NCBI RefSeq assembly: GCF_009933255.1
Contig: NZ_MAEI01000012.1
Location: 58,916 to 122,915, forward strand
DNA: 64,000 nt
Source: Enterococcus diestrammenae
Lineage (GTDB): Bacteria; Bacillota; Bacilli; Lactobacillales; Enterococcaceae
Reading direction: 5' to 3'
The notes under the pieces are model-generated. The model searched no databases, had not been told where the DNA came from, and saw only the letters and a program-made list of their open reading frames with translations. Below are positions 31,737 to 40,595 of this stretch, one piece after another (the stretch's first letter is position 1; each line of letters opens with the position of its first letter). The position numbers and the translations under genes were made by a program.

Positions 31737-31828
31737 AAGTTACCTATAAATGTCTTGCTAATCTCGTTCGGCTGTCACAAAATGCGTTTGTAAGGCCTGT
31801 TTATTGGTTGGTCGACCAAGTACTCAGA

Positions 31829-34468
31829 TTATTTAGCCAGCCAATTAGCAACTTCAGCTAACGCATCCTTGATTCCAGCTGGATTTTTCCCACCAGCTTG
31901 AGCCATATCAGGACGACCGCCACCGCCGCCACCAACTTTTGGTGCAATAGCTTTGATTAAGTCTCCTGCTTTAAGGCCTTTAGCGATAGCTTCAGGACTC
32001 ATAGCAGCTAACAAATTCACTTTACCGTCATTCGATGTAGCCAAGACCAACACATCGGAAACTGCTTTTTGCTTCCATTGGTCAGCCAATTGCCGCAATT
32101 GGTTCATATCCTTGACTTGAACTTCAGCTGCAACATAGGAAATAGCATTGGCTTCTTGCACATTGCCGAAGATATCGCCGGCCTGTTGGTTAGCCAGTTT
32201 TGAGGCCAAGGCTTCGTTTTCTTTTTGCAAGTCTCGTAATTGTTGTTGCAGTTGTTCGGTTTTCACCACGACTTCTTTCACTTGTGGTGATTTGACAATT
32301 TGGGCAATCGCCTTTAACTGATTCTCTTCTTCATGGAAAAGTTGATAGGCTTCTTTACTAGTGACTGCTTCGATACGGCGGACACCAGCGCCAATTCCTG
32401 ATTCAGCGACGATTTTGAAAATACCAATGTCTTCGGTATTTTTCACATGGATCCCACCACAGAGTTCGATGGACCAATCGCCAACATTAACCACCCGAAC
32501 ATCATGACCGTATTTTTCACCAAATAAAGCCATAGCCCCCATTTCTTTGGCGGTATCAATGTCCGTTTCAATGGTAACCACAGGAATTGCTTCCCAGATT
32601 TTTTGATTGACAATGGCTTCCATTTCTTTCAATTCGTCAGCAGTTACTTGGCCAAAATGACTGAAGTCAAAACGCAAATGACCAGGAGCCACTAAAGAGC
32701 CTGCTTGGTTGGCATGACTGCCTAACACTTCTTTCAAAGCTTTATGCAATAAGTGAGTCGCCGTATGATTTTTGATGATGCGGTTACGGCGGGCACCATC
32801 CACTTGCAAGAAGTAATGTTCCCCTTCACTGACCGCAGCTTTGAGGGTCACCTTGTGGAGAAATTGCCCATTTGGAGCTTTCTGAACATCATCCACCACG
32901 GCTACCTCGGCACCCGCTTCGTCACAAATGACACCAGTGTCAGCTACTTGACCACCCATTTCCGCATAAAATGGTGTTTGGGCAAAAATCAATTGCGCTT
33001 GGCCGGTTGCAATACTGCTAACCAGCTTATCATCTTGTATGATAACCAGCAATTCGCTTTCAGCTGCCTCAGCATGGTACCCAATAAATTGGCTTGCCAC
33101 TTTGATGTCTGTCAATAAAGCGGATTGAACACCCATGGACATTTCAGTACTACGAGCAGCCCGAGCCCGTTCACGTTGGGCTGCCATTTCTTGTTCAAAA
33201 CCAGCATGATCGACTTTTAAGCCTTCATCTTCAGCGACTTCTTCGGTCAATTCAACGGGGAAGCCATAGGTATCGTACAGTTTGAAAATATCTGCACCAG
33301 ACAAGGTATCTCCCTGTTCAGCTTTCACTTTTTCGATAACTTGGTTTAAAATTTCCAAGCCTTCATTGATTGTTTCATGGAAGCGTTCTTCTTCATTGCG
33401 AACGACTTTTTCAATAAAGTCTTGTTGCTGGAGAACCTCAGGGTAATAACTTTCCATAATGTGACCCACAACTGGTACTAATTGGTACAAGAAAGCCGTA
33501 TCAATCTCGAGTTTTTTGCCGTGCATCACCGCCCGACGCAACAAACGACGCAAGACATAGCCCCGGCCTTCATTTGATGGCAATGCGCCATCGCTAATGG
33601 CAAAAGACAATGCGCGAATATGGTCTGCAATTACTTTGAAAGAAATATCCGTTTGGGCGCTTTGACCGTAGTGGAATTTGCCACTCAGTTCTGCCACTTT
33701 TTCAATGATTGGCATAAACAAATCTGTTTCAAAGTTGGTTGGTGCATTTTGAACGATGGAAACCATCCGTTCTAAACCCATGCCGGTATCAATATTTTTA
33801 TGTGGCAGAGGTTCATAGCTACCATCTGGTTGGTGATTGAACTCAGAGAAGACCAAGTTCCAAATCTCCAAATAGCGTTCGTTTTCCCCACCAGGATAAT
33901 CTTCAGGATCGCCGGCAGGCAAGTTATTAAACTCTTCTCCGCGATCGTAAAAAATTTCGGAATCCGGTCCACAGGGGCCAGCACCGATATCCCAGAAGTT
34001 GTCTTCCACCTCGACAATATGATCTTTGGGTAAGCCGACTTCTTCAGCCCAGATACGTTTGGCTTCAGTATCTTTTGGATAAACAGTTACATAAAGCTTT
34101 TCTGGATCAAAAGCCATCCATTCTGGCCCTGTCAAAAATTCCCACGCCCAGTGAATTGCTTCAGTTTTAAAGTAATCCCCGATTGAAAAGTTACCTAACA
34201 TTTCAAACATCGTATGGTGGCGAGCCGTTTTCCCAACATTTTCGATATCGTTTGTACGAATCGATTTTTGTGCATTGGTAATCCGTGGATTTTCCGGTAC
34301 AACTGAACCATCAAAGTATTTTTTCAAGGTAGCAACTCCGGAGTTGATCCAAAGTAAGGTTGGATCATTCACAGGTACTAAAGATGCACTAGGTTCAACG
34401 GTATGGTTTTTGGTTTTAAAGAAGTCCAAGAACATTTGGCGTACTTGCGCACTGGACAATTGTTTCAT
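31829..34468 (-). CDS. alaS: alanyl-tRNA synthetase
   Basis: AlaS charges tRNA-Ala. The 879-residue protein has the class II catalytic core (1-about 250), the editing domain with [11 protein letters not shown] and the Cys-His zinc motif ELCGGIHV, and the C-terminal C-Ala region with a Gly-rich [16 protein letters not shown] loop. I chose the ATG at 34468, with GAGGG 7 bases upstream, over the GTG one codon earlier. Expression is controlled by the T-box leader just upstream. Confidence 0.98.
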   Translation of the reverse strand: MKQLSSAQVRQMFLDFFKTKNHTVEPSASLVPVNDPTLLWINSGVATLKKYFDGSVVPENPRITNAQKSIRTNDIENVGKTARHHTMFEMLGNFSIGDYFKTEAIHWAWEFLTGPEWMAFDPEKLYVTVYPKDTEAKRIWAEEVGLPKDHIVEVEDNFWDIGAGPCGPDSEIFYDRGEEFNNLPAGDPEDYPGGENERYLEIWNLVFSEFNHQPDGSYEPLPHKNIDTGMGLERMVSIVQNAPTNFETDLFMPIIEKVAELSGKFHYGQSAQTDISFKVIADHIRALSFAISDGALPSNEGRGYVLRRLLRRAVMHGKKLEIDTAFLYQLVPVVGHIMESYYPEVLQQQDFIEKVVRNEEERFHETINEGLEILNQVIEKVKAEQGDTLSGADIFKLYDTYGFPVELTEEVAEDEGLKVDHAGFEQEMAAQRERARAARSTEMSMGVQSALLTDIKVASQFIGYHAEAAESELLVIIQDDKLVSSIATGQAQLIFAQTPFYAEMGGQVADTGVICDEAGAEVAVVDDVQKAPNGQFLHKVTLKAAVSEGEHYFLQVDGARRNRIIKNHTATHLLHKALKEVLGSHANQAGSLVAPGHLRFDFSHFGQVTADELKEMEAIVNQKIWEAIPVVTIETDIDTAKEMGAMALFGEKYGHDVRVVNVGDWSIELCGGIHVKNTEDIGIFKIVAESGIGAGVRRIEAVTSKEAYQLFHEEENQLKAIAQIVKSPQVKEVVVKTEQLQQQLRDLQKENEALASKLANQQAGDIFGNVQEANAISYVAAEVQVKDMNQLRQLADQWKQKAVSDVLVLATSNDGKVNLLAAMSPEAIAKGLKAGDLIKAIAPKVGGGGGGRPDMAQAGGKNPAGIKDALAEVANWLAK

Positions 34469-34497
34469 CACAAATCCCTCTTTTCTAAATTTTACGG

Positions 34498-34786
34498 CAA
34501 AAAAAAGACACCCTCACAAGCCAAGGACGTTTCCACGCGGTACCACCTTGATTGCACAATCGCACGCTCATCCGCTTTATTAATACGGTTTCAGCTATTT
34601 TCTGGCAATTGAAAATCGGTGCCCGAATGCTTTAAGAACAGCGATAAATAAGGGGTTTACAGCCATCTTTTGCATTCTTAGGTGTACTATCCTACATATA
34701 AACCTGACTGGTAATTTTTTTATAAAAAATCCGTCTTGATACCCAACTGATAAAAGAACAGCTATCCTTTTACCTATCAGTTATTT
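34498..34786 (-). promoter_or_regulatory. T-box leader of alaS
   Basis: The T-box core AAGGTGGTACCGCG lies at 34549-34536 on the minus strand, followed by a terminator hairpin (ACGTCCTT / GAGGGTGT) with seven T near 34500. An upstream stem (AACTGATA / TATCAGTT, 34782-34775 with 34752-34745) could be the base of stem I. A GCU triplet in the 34650s region may be the Ala specifier, but I cannot place it in a specifier loop with certainty. Uncharged tRNA-Ala would promote antitermination. Confidence 0.9.
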
Positions 34787-34792
34787 ATTGAC

Positions 34793-34798
34793 ATAATA
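34793..34798 (-). promoter_or_regulatory. -10 element of alaS promoter
   Basis: TATTAT is followed about 7 bases later by the start of the T-box leader. The expected -35 position (34815-34821) reads GTGCTT or TGCTTT, a poor match, and lies at the edge of the integrated element (integrase stop at 34839). Confidence 0.5.
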
Positions 34799-34827
34799 GC
34801 ATTGTTAGGGGCAAAAAGCACGAAAAA

Positions 34828-34838
34828 AAATAACCCGG
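34828..34838 (-). terminator. probable terminator after the integrase
   Basis: A short AACC-CG-GGTT stem straddling the integrase stop region is followed on the minus strand by ATTTTTTTT. The stem is weak, so this is tentative. Confidence 0.4.
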
Positions 34839-36020
34839 TTAAATGTTTTCGTTGTTTAAGATTAACATTAAATCGCTCTCATAATTTGGATACAGGTGAC
34901 CATATAATCCTAGAGTTGTTTTGATATTTGAATGACCAAGGCGCTTTTGTATATGCAACACGTCCACACCTCGGTAGATTAAAAAAGAAGCATGAGAATG
35001 CCGTAGCGAATGTATTTTTATTTTTTTTATTCCACTTTTTTTGCAATTACCTATCATTTTATAGCGAAAAAAACTATCACTCAAAAATTCACCTTCAAAT
35101 TGGAAAATATAACCATCATGAAAAAAACCTCTTTCAGATTGTATTTGCTTCCAGTTTTGTAAAATTTCTAGAGTTTTGTCATCAATTCCAATTTTTCTCA
35201 TTGATGATTTTGTCTTTGGCGTTGTAAGTGAAAAACAAGCTGACCCATATGACTTTCCTTTTCTTCTGACAACAAGATTTTTTCTTACGCTTAACGTTTT
35301 TTTATTAAAGTCAATATCCTGCCACTGAAGCGCCAAAAGCTCTCCAATTCGTAAACCAGTAAAGAACAACACATAAATTGCTGTAGCAAAAATAATGTCG
35401 TCCAATTCATTTTGAGGAAGATGGGCATTAAATTTTTTAAATTCATCAATTGTCCAAAATTCCACTTCTTTATGCTGTACTGGCAACTTTTTTATATTTG
35501 TAGCAACATTAACAGTAATATATTCATAGTCAACTGCTAAATCTAAAACTTGTCGAATCCAAAAAACCATCCGATTTAGAAAATCAGCAGAATACTTCGT
35601 TCCATTTCTTGTCTTTCTTGACAACATTGTGTTTCTAAATTCAAAAATATCTACCCGTGTGATTGAATCAATTGGATAATCTCTAAAGTAATCGATAGCT
35701 TTTACCAAACTATTTATATTACTAACAAAAGTAGATTGCTTTACCCTCCCTTCATGGAAAGGCAGAAAAATATTATCATAAAAATTACCGAACGAAATGG
35801 ATTTTGAGTTATTTGACTTCTTTTTGGGATTTTTTTTCAACACCTCTGGATTCAACCTAGCGTAATCCAGGGCTTCCTTCGCTTCTCTTTGTGTATCAAA
35901 CCCTCTACGAAGAATCTGCGTTCGTTTATCAGAATCTCCTAGATCAAAATCGGCTTTAAAATAATATTTTTGTGTTTTTGAATCTTTGTAAACATTTGGA
36001 ATTTTTGCCACTCGAAACAC
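34839..36020 (-). CDS. int: tyrosine site-specific integrase
   Basis: This recombinase would integrate and excise the element. The 393-residue protein has an N-terminal arm-binding domain (about 1-60), a SAM-like core-binding domain (about 75-175) and the catalytic domain with Arg in TGLRIGELL, HSLRHSHAS, LGHSNIKTT and the nucleophile Tyr in TLGLYGHLYP. All catalytic residues are present. It is coupled to the small DUF3173 gene 4 bases upstream, and its end lies 43 bases from the alaS -10 box, so one element boundary should fall near 34.80-34.84 kb. The att core itself cannot be defined without the other end. Confidence 0.95.
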   Translation of the reverse strand: MFRVAKIPNVYKDSKTQKYYFKADFDLGDSDKRTQILRRGFDTQREAKEALDYARLNPEVLKKNPKKKSNNSKSISFGNFYDNIFLPFHEGRVKQSTFVSNINSLVKAIDYFRDYPIDSITRVDIFEFRNTMLSRKTRNGTKYSADFLNRMVFWIRQVLDLAVDYEYITVNVATNIKKLPVQHKEVEFWTIDEFKKFNAHLPQNELDDIIFATAIYVLFFTGLRIGELLALQWQDIDFNKKTLSVRKNLVVRRKGKSYGSACFSLTTPKTKSSMRKIGIDDKTLEILQNWKQIQSERGFFHDGYIFQFEGEFLSDSFFRYKMIGNCKKSGIKKIKIHSLRHSHASFLIYRGVDVLHIQKRLGHSNIKTTLGLYGHLYPNYESDLMLILNNENI

Positions 36021-36024
36021 CCCA

Positions 36025-36222
36025 CTAATTTTTACTTATTTTAAAACCAACAACATGTTCAACGGCTTCAATAGGAACCCGTCCCAATCTTGGATTTTCA
36101 TAATAAGTATATCCGGCTGAAGCTAACTCCTTTTTGGTAAGTCGGATAATATTTTTAGCCTGGTGATCCGTGTACCCTAATAACTCGATTAAGTCTGCTT
36201 TAGTTAATGTTAGATTCATCAT
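36025..36222 (-). CDS. DUF3173 family small DNA-binding protein, probable excisionase
   Basis: A 65-residue protein (start ATG at 36222 with AAGGAGG 8 bases upstream; a longer frame to 36279 lacks support). It has a helix-turn-helix-like layout with LIELLGYTDHQAKNIIRLTK and the ending RVPIEAVEHVVG typical of DUF3173 proteins that sit beside integrases of Gram-positive integrative elements. A recombination-directionality role is inferred from this position, 4 bases upstream of int. Confidence 0.8.
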   Translation of the reverse strand: MMNLTLTKADLIELLGYTDHQAKNIIRLTKKELASAGYTYYENPRLGRVPIEAVEHVVGFKISKN

Positions 36223-36406
36223 ATCATAAACCTCCTTTTTTTTGATAAGTACCGCAGAATCCAACTTATCAAATGTCACGAAGTTTATAAAATATTTAGA
36301 ATGAAAATGCCCTGTAATAACGGAACGTCAGTTATCCCACTGCTTTATGTTATGGAAGTTCGGATAACTTTTTCTGAATAAACCCTTATCCATCGCCAAA
36401 AAAACA

Positions 36407-36446
36407 TGCTGAATCCCCTAAGTTTGGGGCTTTTTCGGCATGTTTC
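36407..36446. terminator. hairpin upstream of the type I toxin locus
   Basis: ACATGCTGAA...CCCC and GGGG...TTCGGCATGT form a long interrupted stem with CTTTTT inside and T-rich flanks. It may end transcripts coming from either side. Confidence 0.5.
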
Positions 36447-36450
36447 ATGG

Positions 36451-36456
36451 TATACT
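36451..36456 (+). promoter_or_regulatory. -10 element of toxin mRNA
   Basis: TATACT lies about 95 bases before the toxin TTG start, in the position expected for the long leader of such type I toxin mRNAs. The -35 is not clear. Confidence 0.5.
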
Positions 36457-36473
36457 TACAAAGTAGAAAGTTT

Positions 36474-36548
36474 ATGGCGGTGGCAAGCTCTCATAAAGGG
36501 GGAATGCCTATGATTTTTGATTGTGTGCTTTTCCCTAGAAAGGAATAG
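36474..36548 (+). CDS. upstream ORF of holin-like toxin mRNA
   Basis: A 24-codon frame ends 2 bases before the toxin start. It contains an internal ATG with AAAGGGGGA upstream (start near 36510). Translation of it would deliver ribosomes to the weak TTG start of the toxin, a coupling device seen in type I toxin mRNAs. It is unclear whether the peptide itself matters. Confidence 0.4.
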   Translation: MAVASSHKGGMPMIFDCVLFPRKE

Positions 36549-36550
36549 CT

Positions 36551-36631
36551 TTGACTGTTTTTGAAGCATTAATGTTTGCGTTAGCTTTCGCAACATTGAT
36601 TCTAAAAATCAGTAATAACAAGAAAAAATAG
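36551..36631 (+). CDS. putative holin-like toxin of a type I toxin-antitoxin system
   Basis: A 26-residue peptide starts at TTG (AAAGGAA 5 bases upstream): TVFEALMFALAFATLIL, then KISNNKKK. One hydrophobic helix with an acidic N-terminus and a Lys-rich C-terminus is the pattern of the putative holin-like toxin family (Hol_Tox, PF16935-type) common in Lactobacillales. Such peptides insert into the membrane. It is far too short for standard gene calls. The stop lies inside the hairpin shared with the predicted antisense RNA. Confidence 0.75.
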   Translation: MTVFEALMFALAFATLILKISNNKKK

Positions 36632-36738
36632 ACCCGTCATAACCTTTGGCTAGGTGAAGGGTCTATCTCTGACAAAAAATCTTAGTCACCGTCTTAAACG
36701 GTCTACTCGAGGGCGTATGTCGAGTACGTTCTCTTTAC
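36631..36738 (-). ncRNA. predicted antisense RNA antitoxin
   Basis: A minus-strand TATACT at 36750-36745 would start a transcript near 36738. It would end at the hairpin AGACCC...GGGTCT (about 36630-36665), which runs into ATTTTTTC on this strand. The RNA overlaps the 3' end of the toxin mRNA tail-to-tail, with a hairpin ACTCGA/TCGAGT that could seed pairing. This is the layout of Fst/TxpA-like type I systems; expression is inferred. Confidence 0.6.
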
Positions 36739-36829
36739 ATAATGAGTATAACATATTTTAGTGAGCAGAGGAAGGCAACGCCTTCCTCCTTTTGTTTGTC
36801 CCATTTTAAAATCTAAAAAAGCAGAACTA

Positions 36830-37228
36830 TCAAGAAATCTGTTTTAATTCAAAGTCTTCTAACAGCAACACTAAGTCTGTTACTTGTAGTGAATATGAAA
36901 TTGCGATTAGCTTCTCAAAGCCAATATTTTTTCGCTTTAAAAATAGTTGATGTATATTTTTATCACCTGTCAGAATTCCTAAAGTATTCCAGGAAAAATT
37001 GCATTGGCGGCGATAATAATCAATATTTAGCCAAATATTCTCTTTGCTTAACTCCACGAATGCATTTAAATTCTCGTAATATGGCCGATCAGTTAGCGAC
37101 TTTCTTAAATGATTTCTTCCATTACATTGTTCTCTGTCACTTAGCTCATTTTTTTTAAAGTATTTACGACATAGATAACTGTCTTCCCAGACAACTTTGA
37201 CAGAATGGATATATCTTCCATAGTCCAT
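36830..37228 (-). CDS. small HTH-like protein, start uncertain
   Basis: The open frame is 132 codons, but its first 30 codons overlap the gene at 37141-37353 in another frame and have no ribosome site. The convincing part is the last about 75 residues, from about NIWLNIDYYRRQ onward, which looks like a Cro/XRE-type helix-turn-helix. A GTG near 37056 could be the start, or a frameshift near 37100 may have detached it from a short ATG/GTG-started frame. It follows the small gene and the RHH gene downstream of parA. Confidence 0.5.
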   Translation of the reverse strand: MDYGRYIHSVKVVWEDSYLCRKYFKKNELSDREQCNGRNHLRKSLTDRPYYENLNAFVELSKENIWLNIDYYRRQCNFSWNTLGILTGDKNIHQLFLKRKNIGFEKLIAISYSLQVTDLVLLLEDFELKQIS

Positions 37229-37353
37229 TCACCATAATGTAAATCTTCAAGGTGACGAATGTCAGCTTCTTTATAATACCTCGTTGCAAGCAACTGTTTT
37301 TTTGTCAGATTAAGTGATTTTAGAATTATATCTAGATTACCCATGTTTTTCAC
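37141..37353 (-). CDS. small protein of unknown function in the par operon
   Basis: About 67-70 residues depending on the start (GTG at 37353 or ATG at 37344). It is helical, with a possible helix-turn-helix (DISILSKLSGKTVIYVVNTL). It begins directly after the stop of the RHH-like gene, suggesting one transcript. I do not recognise it. Confidence 0.6.
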   Translation of the reverse strand: MKNMGNLDIILKSLNLTKKQLLATRYYKEADIRHLEDLHYGEWTMEDISILSKLSGKTVIYVVNTLKKMS

Positions 37354-37635
37354 CTATAAGTCATTTTGTTGATTCCAAAGCGTTTCAATCAATTCCTCTA
37401 TAAGTGCCGAATCTGACCGAATCCCATAAACTGACTTCAATTGTGATAAATGCTCTCTGATCTCTGGATCCAAACTAAACGTGTATCGTTCTTTCTTATT
37501 TTTTTTATTAGAATTAAGTGAAATAATTGGTATTTTTTTCTTCGTATCTATATTTACTTTTTGTTCAGATTTATCTCCTTCCCCAAAAAATTTCAAAAAA
37601 TTTTCAGCTTCCATTGCTCTGTCTTTTGTCATCAT
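37354..37635 (-). CDS. RHH-like partition partner candidate
   Basis: The 93-residue protein has a basic, disordered N-terminal half and a C-terminal segment RYTFSLDPEIREHLSQL that reads as a beta strand plus helices, the pattern of ribbon-helix-helix DNA-binding proteins. Placed downstream of ParA and the Fic-fold gene, it is a plausible centromere-binding partner (ParB/ParG-like). The TTACRTAAC repeats upstream of parA are candidate binding sites. The function is inferred from context. Confidence 0.6.
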   Translation of the reverse strand: MMTKDRAMEAENFLKFFGEGDKSEQKVNIDTKKKIPIISLNSNKKNKKERYTFSLDPEIREHLSQLKSVYGIRSDSALIEELIETLWNQQNDL

Positions 37636-37654
37636 TCTATCCCCTATCGATGTA

Positions 37655-38416
37655 TTATTTTCTCGTATCTCGAAATTGCGGTTTCAATTTTATAGTTTTG
37701 GTTAGTTTTCTATCCTCATTTTCTACCGGCTGTTTTAACAAAAATAATCTATCTTTCTTGGACGGTAGAACAGATAGCATTTTTTTGAAGGCAGCAGTTT
37801 CCTCCTTATCTGATTTAGCAACGTAGAACCTCATAAGATTAATTGTAAATTCTGCACGGTCTAAATCATTAAAAGGTAAAACTAAGTAATCTTCTTTCTT
37901 AAAAGTATTAATAGCAGCGTTTGCTGCAATCAAGGCGGTTCGTTTATTCCCATCCTGAAACGGTTGTAATTTTGATAGTTTTGCAAAGACTAACCATGCA
38001 TCATTTTCTCTTCTCCGGCTACGATAAAACTCATCAACTATTTTATCAATATCTTTTCTTGAAATAACCTCAGGAGGAATGTAGGTTTCTAAAGCTCCGG
38101 TACCTACAACAATAGCTATCCGATCGTCTTCATTGTAGTATGCATTACGTAAATGGCCAGGCATTGATGGTTGCTCTTTTGATGGAGTGTTGAATTGTGC
38201 ATTAATACTTATTATTCCATCAGTGTTAAAACCGTTTTTTTTGATTGCTTTAATCCCTTTTAAAGCATCACTAAAAATTGCTGCGTCATCGTTATCTTGA
38301 TTTAGTGGTGAGGTGGATTTTAGATCCAAAGCTTTCTTAGTTTGAAGTACTGTACTACCATAATTATTCAAGGATCCCAAAGAAGTAATAAAGCGTGCTA
38401 AGGCACTATTATTCAT
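37655..38416 (-). CDS. Fic-fold protein with catalytic His replaced by Gln
   Basis: The 253-residue protein contains a Fic domain (about 110-220). The active-site loop reads LQPFQDGNKRT, where canonical enzymes have H-x-F-x-D/E-G-N; the CAA codon for Gln at about residue 151 is unambiguous. Loss of this His normally abolishes AMP transfer, so the protein may be non-catalytic or use a different chemistry. It overlaps the parA stop by 8 bases and precedes the RHH-like gene, so it is embedded in a partition operon. Confidence 0.85.
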   Translation of the reverse strand: MNNSALARFITSLGSLNNYGSTVLQTKKALDLKSTSPLNQDNDDAAIFSDALKGIKAIKKNGFNTDGIISINAQFNTPSKEQPSMPGHLRNAYYNEDDRIAIVVGTGALETYIPPEVISRKDIDKIVDEFYRSRRRENDAWLVFAKLSKLQPFQDGNKRTALIAANAAINTFKKEDYLVLPFNDLDRAEFTINLMRFYVAKSDKEETAAFKKMLSVLPSKKDRLFLLKQPVENEDRKLTKTIKLKPQFRDTRK

Positions 38417-39242
38417 CTAACTCACCTCCACTAAAAATTTTCTTATATAAATTCCAGGTTGAATCAAAGAAACGACGATATGATGGTGTATTATAAACTA
38501 ATTCAAGTTCGGTCAACGGTTGTCCCGTTGTTTTAACTTTACCAAAAAGGCTGCGGAATTCGAAATATCCCAAAAATGCACTATCCATTTTCATCATTTG
38601 TTCGAATGCTTTCTTAAACATTTGGGAATCATGTGTATTGTTTTGCACTTTGTTTCCTACTTTTAATACTTTAGCCCTGACAAAGCTTTCAGAAGTAATA
38701 GGGTTAATAAACGCTTCCTTCAACTCTTCAACATGCCTATCCTCAACCCTCAACTTCTCAATAGCATCTTCATCAATGTCAGCTATCGCAAGTACGTAAT
38801 CTGACATTGCAATAGCATTATCAGTGAAAATATTAAAGCTATTATGGGTGTCAATTAAAATATAATCGTATTTACTTTCTAATTCTTTTAAGTTCTTAAA
38901 GTACCAAGCTAATAAGTACCCCCGTCCTTTTCCTGCTTCAACTTCTTTTTCCAATTCTGCTAATTTATCGTAGCCATATATTAAATCCATTTGATCACTA
39001 ATTTTAATTGGCTTAGGATTGCCTGTGTTTGTAAAAAATTCTCTAACGGTTGATTCTTCAGGAATATCTTCCCCTTCAGAAACTAGTTCTTTAAATCGTT
39101 TTGATAAGTTTATTGATTCATCCATATCAATTAATAAAACATTGGCATCTTCTTTTTCTATAAGATAGTATGCTCCATTAATTGTCAGAGTAGTTTTTCC
39201 AACCCCACCCTTTTGTATGTTCACAGTAAAGCTCTTTGTCAT
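38409..39242 (-). CDS. parA: ParA-family partition ATPase
   Basis: A 277-residue deviant-Walker ATPase with KGGVGKTT at residues 12-19, LLIDMDES (A' motif) and ILIDTHN (Walker B). It is the Soj/ParA kind used in plasmid and ICE maintenance. AGGAGGGAT precedes the ATG. It leads an operon with the Fic-fold and RHH-like genes. The presence of partition genes suggests the element has, or derives from, a replicating plasmid stage, although no replication initiator is visible here. Confidence 0.92.
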   Translation of the reverse strand: MTKSFTVNIQKGGVGKTTLTINGAYYLIEKEDANVLLIDMDESINLSKRFKELVSEGEDIPEESTVREFFTNTGNPKPIKISDQMDLIYGYDKLAELEKEVEAGKGRGYLLAWYFKNLKELESKYDYILIDTHNSFNIFTDNAIAMSDYVLAIADIDEDAIEKLRVEDRHVEELKEAFINPITSESFVRAKVLKVGNKVQNNTHDSQMFKKAFEQMMKMDSAFLGYFEFRSLFGKVKTTGQPLTELELVYNTPSYRRFFDSTWNLYKKIFSGGELDE

Positions 39243-39283
39243 TTAAATCCCTCCTAGACATATACATCAAACCGCTTAACAAC

Positions 39284-39661
39284 TTATGTAACAATTATAC
39301 AACAATTGACCTTGTAAGTACATAACTAAATAAATAAAAAGTTACATAACTTTTGAACAAAAATAAAAAATGATACATAATATATTACATAATACTTTTA
39401 AAAAAAGATAATGATAATTGAATGGCTGATTCACTTACAATAATACTTATAAATACTATGATTACAGGATTTTTGACATCATTTTTTTATAAATATTGCA
39501 AAAAACCAAATAGGTGATTACCGTCATTATCAAGATAAGTTCAATATCTACACCTGTACTTATTACGTAACATACAGCGTAACAAGTTACTGATTAAGTT
39601 ACGTAAATTGTTATGATTATATATAATAAAAAAGTAATTTATACGGAAGATGTTACATAAC
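39284..39661. repeat. TTACRTAAC repeat region A (upstream of parA)
   Basis: Copies of a 9-base near-palindrome occur at 39284 (inverted), 39318, 39342, 39385, 39563, 39598 and 39652, with variants TTACATAAC and TTACGTAAC; a partial copy lies at 39372. The stretch is very AT-rich, has no ORF and lies upstream of parA. It is a candidate centromere or iteron region, or the binding site of an element regulator. Confidence 0.6.
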
Positions 39662-39748
39662 AAATGAGCTTCAAAAAAAACATACCATAATACAAAAAAC
39701 ACCTGATAAATGCAAGAAGCCGTTTTGCTTTCATCTCTGAAATAATAA

Positions 39749-39782
39749 AAAAGAGACAAGATGATTTCCAACCTGTCTTAAG
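39749..39782 (-). terminator. terminator after broken toxin gene
   Basis: AAGACAGGTTG pairs imperfectly with CATCTTGTCT and is followed by TTTTTTATT on the minus strand, 8 bases after the toxin stop. Confidence 0.6.
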
Positions 39783-39789
39783 ACTACAT

Positions 39790-40034
39790 TTACTTTTTAC
39801 TATTTTTAAGTTGTTCATAAAAGTTTTCATGACTTCCACATAAAATGATTGGTATAATCTGGTTCTCATGAATTTCATATGCCACTCGATAATGAGTACC
39901 TACATAAGTAAATCCTTTTGACCAGATTCCATTAAGATCACCAGTCTTCTTTTCACTGGAATAGGGGTCGGTAGCAATATCATCAAATATGACATTCAGA
40001 AACTGTTGCTTTAAAGGTTTTTCCTTCAGCTCGG
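39790..40034 (-). pseudogene. RelE/ParE-like toxin, N-terminus missing
   Basis: The frame ends GTHYRVAYEIHENQIIPIIL then CGSHENFYEQLKNSKK, the beta-sheet core and C-terminus of a RelE/ParE-superfamily toxin. Its frame meets a stop just upstream at about 40035, and no start codon or antitoxin precedes it. Instead, group II intron sequence begins. About 75 C-terminal residues remain. The intron insertion or a later deletion removed the front of the gene. Confidence 0.7.
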
Positions 40035-40044
40035 AAATTCATTT

Positions 40045-40484
40045 ACCGCTTAGTCCTTCGCTCTTACTTGCTTTCGCAAGTTGTCTTCACTACTACGACC
40101 TCTGTTCCTGCGATTATTCGTCACATCAAAACCATCTGCTGACGACTTACGATTCATCCCAATGTCACCATTAGGATTGTGATGGTTTTTTTTATTTCAA
40201 ATCCCACATCACCCTTATAAGACCTTCCCCGGTAAGGTGTAACAACTTTCACTCCATGTCACCTCTTGATTTACACTATACACTTCTCGTACAGTTATTG
40301 GGCTTTAACTTGTTTGGCAGCCGTACCCGTGTATCTCATCTTCTATCAAGTTTCTGTCCGTAGGTGCAGAGTTTTGCTTTAGGCTTCCTTCAGATTCCAC
40401 CTCACGATGGGACACCCTTGCCATTAGCTAACACTTCCCACTGTCGGGCGTGTAGTGGACTTTCACCACCAAGTTGCTACCCCC
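40045..40484 (-). mobile_element. group II intron remnant (5' part)
   Basis: On the minus strand the sequence contains phrases characteristic of domain I of bacterial group II introns: GTGAAAGTCCACT, GCAAGGGTGTCCCATCGTG followed by AGGTGGAATCTGAAGGAAGC, and GCACCTACGGACAGAAAC. Near the 3' side an ATG-started frame of 35 codons (about 40160-40053) resembles the front of an intron-encoded reverse transcriptase/maturase and then stops. The rest of the maturase and domains V-VI are absent, so the intron is dead. It abuts the broken toxin on one side and a terminator on the other. Confidence 0.7.
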
Positions 40485-40509
40485 AAAAAAGGGCCCTAAT
40501 TATGGGCCC
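40485..40509 (-). terminator. terminator after small membrane protein
   Basis: GGGCCC-ATAATTA-GGGCCC followed by six T on the minus strand, about 87 bases after the stop of the gene at 40596. Confidence 0.7.
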
Positions 40510-40595
40510 ATGGTTTTAGGACTTATTGAAATAGAATTCTCTTGTTTCAGTATCTTGTAATTAGTTAAAAATGTATATCGGTATTACTGCGCTAT

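Noticed and set aside
33772..34033. Frames of about 80 codons inside alaS
   Set aside because: Shadows of the AlaS catalytic core on both strands.
39541..39878. Two overlapping minus-strand frames near the broken toxin
   Set aside because: They lie in the repeat-rich region and across the toxin end in other frames, without ribosome sites; the toxin frame itself explains the area.
39989..40174. 61-codon plus-strand frame
   Set aside because: Antisense to the toxin fragment and group II intron remnant; no start signal.
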